Positions 50,456 to 56,221 of a stretch of 56,221 nt of DNA are shown here, piece by piece. The notes beneath the pieces were generated by a model that saw only the letters and a program-made list of their open reading frames with translations, searched no databases and was not told where the DNA came from. Numbering within the stretch: position 1 is the first letter of the stretch; every line of letters begins with the position of its first letter. Made by a program: the position numbers and the translations under genes. This DNA comes from an uncultured Bacteroidota bacterium (GTDB taxonomy: Bacteria; Bacteroidota; Bacteroidia; Bacteroidales; P3), in the NCBI GenBank assembly GCA_902784465.1, contig CACZUZ010000015.1, forward strand, positions 1-56,221, in the 5' to 3' direction.

Positions 50456-52597
50456 TTACTCGACGACGATTTTCTTTATTGCCTTACCGCTATGGTTGAT
50501 TGCGACGACAGAGTAGATTCCGCGGGGGAAAGATCTCACATCTACAGTGGTTTGAGTGTCCCCTACGGCGACGACCCCAGTGAAGAGGGTGCGGCCCGAG
50601 AGGTCGAGGATTGTTATCGTCGTTTCGCTGTCCTGCTCTTCGAGGAAGAGGGTTACACTGTTTTTGGCGGGGTTAGGATAGACGGAGAGTTGCGAGCCCA
50701 GTGGCTGGGGTTGTGTGGTTTCAATCCCTAGGTTGTTGGAGAAGAGGGCCTGAATCATCCAGCTGAACTTGGTGTTCTCGCGCTCATGGAGGTCGTCGCC
50801 AACCAGCATGCCGTTGGGATTGCCGCCCCAAATAGAGAAGACCCCTGGCGTGTCGACCTCGGTGCATTTCAGCTTGATCCATAACGACTTGGTTCCGTCG
50901 AGGGAGATTGGGCTGTTCAGTTGATGTGTGTAGAAAGTGAAGTCGTAGTCGAGCGAGTCGAAGAAAAGGTCTTCGTAGATAACCTCGTCGGGAGTGTCGG
51001 TGCCGCTAAGGATGGTGAGGGTGTGGTGGGCCTGTTTGCGGCCATGCAGGCGTATGGCGTTGAGGGTGCTGCCGGCCTTGATGGCAGATGCGTCGATTTT
51101 GATGCCCCATACCGAGTCGGTAGCCAGACCTTCGGGGATGTTGGCGGCACGGTTCATGGCGTTGCTGGTGGTGAAATAGCCAATGGTGTCGAGAGTTATT
51201 GGTTCAAACAGGGCTGTGAAACTGACTTCGCCGCCGGTGGCTACAGTGCTGCGTGGGTTGTAGCGGCATCCGTCGCTCCACTGTGCGAAGCGAGTGTGGT
51301 GGTTGTTGGCAGTGGCGGTCATCACAATGGTGTCGCCGAAGTTGTAGGTGCCGCTGCCGGTGACGGTGCCATCATAGCTGGAGGCACCGTGGAGGCCTTC
51401 CACAGCGGTGTTGACCACCGTGGTAGCCTGGCCGAATGCGTCGAATGGGGTTATGCCAATGGTGGCTGTGGCGAAGAGGTTGAAGTTGTAGCCCTGCGGA
51501 TTGAGGTTGGTGATGAGGAACATGCCGTCGGCATTGCCACCCCAACCCCAGTTGAAATGGAAAGTGCCGTCGGCACCGCTGTACCCGTCGATGACGAAGG
51601 CATGGCCGCCCTGCATCTCGTCATAGCCGGCATAGAGTATGGGACGGTCGTTTTTCAGCTCTTCGAGCATAAGGTTTTTCCAGTCCTTGTCGGTGTAGTC
51701 GATGCGGAAAGCAGTCCATACGTAAGGACTGTATTTGAAGTTGTACTTGAACGAGTTTTCCGAGGCTGCGTCGCCGCCATAGCCGTAGGCTGCTGTCTTT
51801 CCGCCACTGCCATTGGGGTCGTAGTTCATGTGGACAGCCACTCCACAATGGTAGATGAGGGTGGCGATGGCATCGATTTGGTTGTCGCTGTTGCTACTAG
51901 TGAGGCTGTTGGGCATCGAGTCCCACAGGTAGGTGCCATAGTCGGCAGAGATGAGGCCATATTTTTTATGGATGTATTCGCCGTGGCCATAACCCTCGGC
52001 AGGGTGGTTGAAATACTTCATGATCTGTGCCGTCGCGGTGGCTGTGCAGCCCGAGACGGAGCGTTTTCCCACCACAGAGTCGAAAGGACAGAACTTGTTG
52101 TAGAATGGGCTCTGGTCCCATTTTGTTGTGAGTTTGGTGGGTATTATGAGTTTAGGGCCGTTGTTGGCGATGGCATTTTGGTCGCCGGCTTCGAGGCGTT
52201 GCCATTTTGTGCGTGCTTGGCGTGACGAGGGCAGGTCGGGGTGGCTGCGGTTGTAGCGAACAGCGGCGGCGTAGCCTTCAAGCCAGAGACGTAGATTGGA
52301 CGGCATATCGGTCAAAGAGATAGGGTTCTCGGTGGAGTAGCCAAGGATGGGCTCGGTGTTTTTGTCGGCAGCGACGATAACAAAACCTTTGTCGGCCGCG
52401 GCGAGGACGTGAAGTTCATCGAATGGGCATTCTATGGGCGTGAAACCGCTCTTGGCCTCTTGTCCAAGGGAGAGGAAGAGAGTTCTTGCCACCTTTTGTG
52501 CCTCCTGGGTCGAGGCGCTGTAGTTTTGTGCCTGAATTGAGAATGGTGCGGTAAAGGCTAATAATGATAATGCCAGAAAAATAAATCTATGAATCAT
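50456..52597 (-). CDS. Secreted C10 (streptopain-family) cysteine protease with T9SS sorting domain
   Basis: 713 residues: signal peptide (FIFLALSLLAFTAPFSIQAQ), streptopain-type propeptide (about 25-140), then the catalytic domain opening TKWDQSPFYNKFCP with Cys184 in VSGCTATATAQIMKYF and His332 in MQGGHAFVIDGY, followed by FHFNWGWGG. Beyond ~400 come beta-sandwich domains and a Por-type C-terminal sorting domain (LSVYPNPAKNSVTLFLEE to GKAIKKIVVE), which targets proteins to the type IX secretion system. Similar to PrtT/interpain proteases of oral Bacteroidales. -7 box TACATTTG on the minus strand at 52660-52667. Confidence 0.93.
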   Translation of the reverse strand: MIHRFIFLALSLLAFTAPFSIQAQNYSASTQEAQKVARTLFLSLGQEAKSGFTPIECPFDELHVLAAADKGFVIVAADKNTEPILGYSTENPISLTDMPSNLRLWLEGYAAAVRYNRSHPDLPSSRQARTKWQRLEAGDQNAIANNGPKLIIPTKLTTKWDQSPFYNKFCPFDSVVGKRSVSGCTATATAQIMKYFNHPAEGYGHGEYIHKKYGLISADYGTYLWDSMPNSLTSSNSDNQIDAIATLIYHCGVAVHMNYDPNGSGGKTAAYGYGGDAASENSFKYNFKYSPYVWTAFRIDYTDKDWKNLMLEELKNDRPILYAGYDEMQGGHAFVIDGYSGADGTFHFNWGWGGNADGMFLITNLNPQGYNFNLFATATIGITPFDAFGQATTVVNTAVEGLHGASSYDGTVTGSGTYNFGDTIVMTATANNHHTRFAQWSDGCRYNPRSTVATGGEVSFTALFEPITLDTIGYFTTSNAMNRAANIPEGLATDSVWGIKIDASAIKAGSTLNAIRLHGRKQAHHTLTILSGTDTPDEVIYEDLFFDSLDYDFTFYTHQLNSPISLDGTKSLWIKLKCTEVDTPGVFSIWGGNPNGMLVGDDLHERENTKFSWMIQALFSNNLGIETTQPQPLGSQLSVYPNPAKNSVTLFLEEQDSETTITILDLSGRTLFTGVVAVGDTQTTVDVRSFPRGIYSVVAINHSGKAIKKIVVE

Positions 52598-52659
52598 TGT
52601 GATTGTATTATATTGTTTTACAGATGGTAATTTGCTGATGATGGGTAACTATAAATATG

Positions 52660-52716
52660 CAAATGTAAACATAAATTTCAGATAATCGAGTTGTTTGATT
52701 TTATTTTTTAATTTTG
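52660..52716. promoter_or_regulatory. Divergent -7 boxes for the C10 protease and queF
   Basis: Minus strand TACATTTG (plus 52660-52667) faces the protease at 52597; plus strand TAATTTTG at 52709-52716 faces queF at 52782. Neither has a clear -33 element at 19 nt. Confidence 0.6.
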
Positions 52717-52781
52717 CAGCTGCAAAAACAAACAGAGGTACTTGATAACCCTCTTTAACAAAACAAGATACATCAAAAACT

Positions 52782-53240
52782 ATGTCACGCGAAAAGGAAC
52801 AACTCCGTGCCTTGGGGCACGATACCGACTACAGCAACGATTACAATCCGGCGTTGCTGGAGACTTTCGAGAACCAGCATCCCTACAACGACTATTGGGT
52901 ACAGTTTCTCTGTCCCGAGTTCACCACTCTCTGCCCCATTACAGGGCAGCCCGATTTCGCCGAGATACGCATCATGTATATCCCCGACAAGCGTATGGTG
53001 GAGAGCAAGAGCCTGAAACTCTATCTCTTTTCGTTCCGCAACCATGGCGACTTCCACGAGGACTGCGTCAATATCATCATGAAAGACCTCATCAAGCTGA
53101 TGGATCCCCGCTATATAGAGGTGCTTGGTCTTTTCGTTCCGCGTGGCGGCATAGCCATCCACCCCTACGCCAACTACGGCCGCCCCGGCACCAAATACGA
53201 GCAGCTTGCCGAGAAGCGTCTGAGTGAATACAAGGGTTGA
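52782..53240 (+). CDS. queF: NADPH-dependent 7-cyano-7-deazaguanine (preQ0) reductase
   Basis: 152 residues, single-domain type. Catalytic Cys51 and Asp58 lie in [15 protein letters not shown], and the QueF motif [20 protein letters not shown] follows. Reduces preQ0 to preQ1 in queuosine tRNA modification. No other queuosine genes are near. It abuts the convergent DUF456 gene without a gap (stops at 53240 and 53241). Confidence 0.95.
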   Translation: MSREKEQLRALGHDTDYSNDYNPALLETFENQHPYNDYWVQFLCPEFTTLCPITGQPDFAEIRIMYIPDKRMVESKSLKLYLFSFRNHGDFHEDCVNIIMKDLIKLMDPRYIEVLGLFVPRGGIAIHPYANYGRPGTKYEQLAEKRLSEYKG

Positions 53241-53732
53241 TTAAAAATACGCGACAACGGTGGCAATGGTCATCGCGATGCCGAAGATTAGCTTGAGTCC
53301 TGTGCCGGTGAGGAATCCCAGAAAAGCGCCCCATGCAGCACGCAAGGGTTTGCTGTCTTTCTTGCCTCCAATCAGTTCGCCTGCCAATGCGCCGACGAAC
53401 GGCCATACGATGATGCCGGGCAGACCCAGGGGGCCTGTGGAGAGTCCGAAGAGCGAAAGCACCAGGCCTATGTTGCATCCCCACACGCCCGCTTTGCTTC
53501 CTCCGTGCCGCTTGGTGCTCCACGAGGGTATTATGAAGTCCATTACAGTAATGACCGCAGCCAGGATGGCGGTGATGATTATGAAGGCGTTGGAGAATTG
53601 GGCAACTCCGCTCAGATGGGCAAAGAGGATGCCAAGCCAGCTGAGTGGAGGTCCAGGCAGACCAGGGGCTATGGAACCTATGATGCCGAGAATGAGCATC
53701 AGTAAGGCAAGGATTATGAAAAGGGTGGTCAT
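53241..53732 (-). CDS. DUF456 integral membrane protein
   Basis: 163 residues with four to five hydrophobic segments (LFIILALLMLILGIIGSIAPGLPGP; FIIITAILAAVITVMDFI; GLPGIIVWPFVGALAGELIGG; FLTGTGLKLIFGIAMTIATVV). The GxxxPGLPGxPLxW opening and PxxGAxxGE motif are those of DUF456. Inner membrane, function unknown. Confidence 0.87.
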   Translation of the reverse strand: MTTLFIILALLMLILGIIGSIAPGLPGPPLSWLGILFAHLSGVAQFSNAFIIITAILAAVITVMDFIIPSWSTKRHGGSKAGVWGCNIGLVLSLFGLSTGPLGLPGIIVWPFVGALAGELIGGKKDSKPLRAAWGAFLGFLTGTGLKLIFGIAMTIATVVAYF

Positions 53733-53754
53733 TTTGAGGTTTTACAATTTCGGT

Positions 53755-53946
53755 TTATAGTTTAATCTCTTCCAGGCGTTCGAGGTCGTAGCCGCGTAAT
53801 TGCATGACTATGGTATGCAGCCGGGTGTCGGCGAGCATCTGCCTGACGCTGGGCGACTGGGCGTAGGAGAGGATTTGCTTGCGGACGTTGGCGTTTGGAA
53901 TTATCAGTTTGGTAAGGGCTCCATAGCTTGAACCGATGGTCAGCAT
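53755..53946 (-). CDS. Hypothetical 63-residue protein
   Basis: ATG at 53946 to a stop at 53755, 22 nt upstream of DUF456 in the same direction. Sequence opens MLTIGSSYGALTKLIIP, then a helix-like QILSYAQSPSVRQMLADTR and a charged tail DLERLEEIKL. No domain recognised. Tight spacing to DUF456 and ordinary composition support it; no promoter is obvious upstream. Confidence 0.45.
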   Translation of the reverse strand: MLTIGSSYGALTKLIIPNANVRKQILSYAQSPSVRQMLADTRLHTIVMQLRGYDLERLEEIKL

Positions 53947-54042
53947 GCCGTAATATAATTGAAGATTAAGAAAAGTTTAGAAATTAGTTGGATTTATGAA
54001 TTTTCGCCGTATTACTCAGATTCGTACATCGTGCGTTGTCTG

Positions 54043-54408
54043 TCAAACTCCCAGTACAACCTCGGGTGGAATATTAAGCTTCTTGCAGAGGGCGCGGGAA
54101 AGGCGGTAGGAGGGTTCCATCCGTCCGTGCACAAGATCACTCATACGCGATGGGCTGATGCCGAGGAGTTCGGCTCCGGCCTTCTGGGTAAGACTCATTT
54201 CAAACAGGCTCTTTTTGATAGCGTTGCCTAAAATATCATCAAAGATTACATGTTCGTCTTCCCAGTCGGCTACAAGATTGGCAAGCAGGTTTAATTCCAA
54301 GCATGCGGGGTCATCTTCTTTCACATCATCACCCCATGTCCGCGGGAGTAATTCTTCAATGCGGTTACAAATCGCATTGTACTCTTGTTCTGTCTGTATC
54401 TTTGTCAT
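54043..54408 (-). CDS. higA: HigA-type antitoxin, XRE helix-turn-helix
   Basis: 121 residues. The N-terminal part (EYNAICNRIEELL; LELNLLANLVADWEDEH) is the COG5499 HigA opening; the C-terminal XRE domain has the HTH LTQKAGAELLGISPSRMSDL and RLSRALCKKLNIPPE. It follows higB by 3 nt, the reverse order typical of hig loci. It should neutralise HigB and, with it, repress the shared promoter at 54733. Confidence 0.92.
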   Translation of the reverse strand: MTKIQTEQEYNAICNRIEELLPRTWGDDVKEDDPACLELNLLANLVADWEDEHVIFDDILGNAIKKSLFEMSLTQKAGAELLGISPSRMSDLVHGRMEPSYRLSRALCKKLNIPPEVVLGV

Positions 54409-54411
54409 GAT

Positions 54412-54708
54412 TCAAATGTTTTTTATGTCCTTGATTCGGTCGTATTCACTATGTGTACCAATGAATCTCACAAACACATTTTGTGGAGTAAATTGAATGA
54501 CAACAACTAATCTAAAATCGTTATGCTGAATATTAAACACATAGTGCTGCTGCCCTACATAATCGACGCTGTTAAACGTCTTTTTGATATCTTCAAAGCA
54601 AGTCCAATGAGCTTCTTCTGTCTTTTTCATCCATTCCATCAAGCCGGATGTCGCTTGCGGATGCTTTGTACAGTATTGTTTTATAGTTGTTTTCTTAATT
54701 ATTCTCAT
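54412..54708 (-). CDS. higB: HigB-family mRNA interferase toxin
   Basis: 98 residues from ATG 54708 (GTG 54714 also in frame). Sequence MRIIKKTTIKQYCTKHPQA, then WTCFEDIKKTFNSVDYVGQQHYVFNI and NDFRLVVVIQFTPQNVFVRFIGTHSEYDRI is the HigB_toxin (RelE-fold) pattern including the C-terminal GTHxEYD. In the family it cleaves mRNA on translating ribosomes. Promoter with perfect consensus 25 nt upstream. Confidence 0.93.
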   Translation of the reverse strand: MRIIKKTTIKQYCTKHPQATSGLMEWMKKTEEAHWTCFEDIKKTFNSVDYVGQQHYVFNIQHNDFRLVVVIQFTPQNVFVRFIGTHSEYDRIKDIKNI

Positions 54709-54732
54709 TGTCACTTGTCATTATTATCAATG

Positions 54733-54763
54733 CAAAGATATAAACTTAATTCCATTTAGCAAA
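54733..54763 (-). promoter_or_regulatory. Consensus promoter of higBA
   Basis: Minus strand -33 TTTG (plus 54760-54763), 19-nt spacer, -7 TATCTTTG (plus 54733-54740). Both elements and spacing are perfect for Bacteroidota, suggesting a strong promoter that would rely on HigA repression. Confidence 0.78.
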
Positions 54764-54889
54764 ATAAAATTTCATATTTTGTATATTTTTGTCGGAGCAA
54801 TAAACACAAAATCATGAGCAAAAGTTATCTTAATAACTTAACCCAACTTCAACCCTAAAAATTTTTTTTGAGATTTTTTAATTTTTAAA

Positions 54890-56221
54890 TAGTTGATTTA
54901 TAGTGGTGGGCTGTTGAAATATTGCCGAAATTTGGTTTGTACTACCCAGGGCGGTTCGGATGGACTTCGTAATTTTGCAGCCATGTATTTCATGCCAAAA
55001 CCGCGATATAATCCTACCACACAGAAAGATGAGGACTATCTGACCCTCAAGGAATCGTTCCGGGACAAGTCGGGGCGCGTACACACACGGACGCTGCTCA
55101 CGGTTGGGTTCCTGCAGGCTTTGTCGTGCCGTTACGACAGCCGCGGATATGCGGGAGACATGTTCACGTGCGACGGTTTCGGCGAATGGAACGAGACAGT
55201 GTTGCGCTATGCTGCCGAGTTTTGGGAGAGGATGGTGAAGAACGGTGTTATAGACGCAAGCGAGGAGGCCAGGCGGAACGCAGACGGCAAGTGCCGGAAG
55301 TTGGTGGATGCAAGCACGATGAATCATACCGACGCCCGCGAGTGCGGGGCGGAGTGGCTCTGTCTTCAGGCTGTGGAACAGCTCGGCCTGAAAGAATTCC
55401 TGAAAGGGCTGGGCTGGTCGGAATCGAAGGTGAATGCCGCGCTGTCAGTCCTGATAGCGAGGACCGTATACAGTCCCTCGGAGCTGAAGACGCGCCGCAT
55501 CATGGAGGATAACTCTGCCGTATGCGAGCTGGTGAGCGGGGACTGCGGCTGGCTGCCCTCTATGCGGAGCATATATAATGTGGCTCCCAGTCTCTTCGCA
55601 GTCAAGGACAAACTGGAGAGCCACCTGTGCTCGGTCACTGACGACCTCTTCAACCAGAAGAACCGCATCGTCCTCTTCGACCTGACCAACTTCTACTTCG
55701 AGGGTCGCAAGGAGGGGAGCCTCAAGGCCAAATTCGGCCGCAGCAAGGAGAAGCGCAGCGACTGCCGCCTGCTGGTGCTTGCCCTGTGCATAAACACCGA
55801 CGGTTTCATACGCTACTCCTCGATACTGGAGGGCAACACGCTTCCGGACATGGTCGACGGACTGATGGCGAAGAGTTCCGTGAAGGATGAGGACCGCACC
55901 CTTGTGGTCATCGATGCAGGCATCGCCACGGAGGACAACCTCGCGCTGCTCAAAAGCAAGGGCTACAACTACCTGTGCGTGTCCCGCACACGCCTGAAGG
56001 ACTATGAGCTCTCGCCGGATCACCAATCCGTCACCGTTCTTGACAGCCGCAAGCGGCCCATAACACTGCGCGAGGTGCACACGGACCCGGACGGAGACTA
56101 CTATCTGGAGGTGACATCCCCGTCAAAGGCAATGACCGAGGCATCGATGAACCGGCAGTGGAAGGAAAGGTTTGAGTCGGAGATGGAGACCATCAATGCC
56201 GCAATCTCAAGGAAAGGCGGC
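54890..56221 (+). mobile_element. Insertion sequence, IS1634/IS4-type, right end outside window
   Basis: The transposase gene below and its upstream ~90 bp. I place the left end only roughly: sequence after about 54890 shifts from A/T-rich to mixed composition (GGTGGGCTGTTGAAATA, GGTTTGTACTACCCAGGGCG). Terminal inverted repeats and target duplication cannot be judged because the right end is not visible. Confidence 0.6.
54970..56221 (+). CDS. DDE transposase, IS1634/IS4 superfamily, C-terminus cut by window edge
   Basis: From ATG 54983 (or 54992) the frame stays open for 413 codons to the window end. N-terminal part with YDSRGYAGDMF-like zinc-free domain, then the catalytic core: FDLTNFYFEGRKEG (first Asp) near residue 235, AKFGRSKEKRSDCRLLVLALCINTDGF cut by a short loop, SILEGNTLPDMVDGL, and VVIDAGIATEDN (second Asp) near residue 310. 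The final Glu lies beyond the window. A -7 box TAATTTTG at 54970-54977 is only 6 nt from the ATG, so translation from the second ATG or a leaderless transcript is possible. Confidence 0.85.

Noticed and set aside
50921-52225. 434-residue plus-strand frame opposite the C10 protease
   Set aside because: Val/Gly-rich composition with no start context or motif; the minus-strand protease has complete catalytic residues.
53959-54231. 90-residue plus-strand frame
   Set aside because: Antisense to higA, which has a clear HTH domain and partner toxin.

Overview
The window reads as a chromosomal segment of an uncultured member of the Bacteroidales (Bacteroidota). The support is internal: promoters of the Bacteroidota type (TTTG about 19 nt upstream of TAnnTTTG), AT-rich leaders instead of Shine-Dalgarno sites, a secreted C10 protease with a type IX secretion sorting domain, a DUF4249 lipoprotein, many small outer-membrane beta-barrels, Bacteroidota-type trigger factor and a lysine 5,6-aminomutase operon. 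I cannot name a genus from the sequence.

Layout. 1-900: the edge of an AbiEi/DUF6088-type regulator (minus strand) with a palindromic operator, then about 500 bp without a convincing gene. 914-24625: an aryl polyene (APE/flexirubin-like) gene cluster. It starts with an aromatic amino acid ammonia-lyase (starter acid), followed by a ketoreductase, three ketosynthases (one fused to a chain-length-factor-like domain), two ACPs, two hotdog dehydratases, a thioesterase, a methyltransferase, an acyltransferase, an AMP-ligase, a LolA-like carrier, a GT2 glycosyltransferase, an MMPL exporter fused to an acyltransferase and a CrtI-like oxidoreductase. No dialkylresorcinol (darA/darB) genes are seen, so a plain aryl polyene is more likely than a true flexirubin. 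Inside the cluster sits an AT-richer block (about 13.0-16.4 kb) with its own consensus promoter, a ~400-nt untranslated and apparently highly structured leader, the AMP-ligase and a secreted alpha/beta hydrolase.

24660-30000: a GH25 lysozyme-like protein and three unrelated AAA-type ATPases with nuclease-like C-termini. 30000-34376: repeat-rich DNA, then kamD-kamE, one CoA-transferase subunit and a translationally coupled beta-barrel; the rest of the lysine-fermentation pathway and the partner CoA-transferase subunit are not here. 34469-42002: a secreted LacZ-type GH2 protein that has lost both catalytic glutamates, a DUF4249 lipoprotein, trigger factor and a beta-barrel. 42079-43866: a radical SAM protein with a CX4CX2C cluster motif. 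50430 down to 43797 (minus strand): panD, a flippase-like membrane protein, hldE C-domain (rfaE2), a PorT-like barrel, a broken trxB, a putative porin and tcdA. Then a C10 protease (minus), queF (plus), DUF456 (minus), a HigBA toxin-antitoxin pair (minus) and an IS1634/IS4-type transposase running off the right edge.

Two window-wide signals are not explained by the genes. First, short word-like degenerate repeats (for example CTAGAAA, CAATCAAACA, AATTCACAATT, CACAGATT words) fill many gene-start spacers and also occur in frame inside several genes. Second, the leader of the AMP-ligase contains nested long-range pairings and a possible pseudoknot, and I do not recognise the RNA family.
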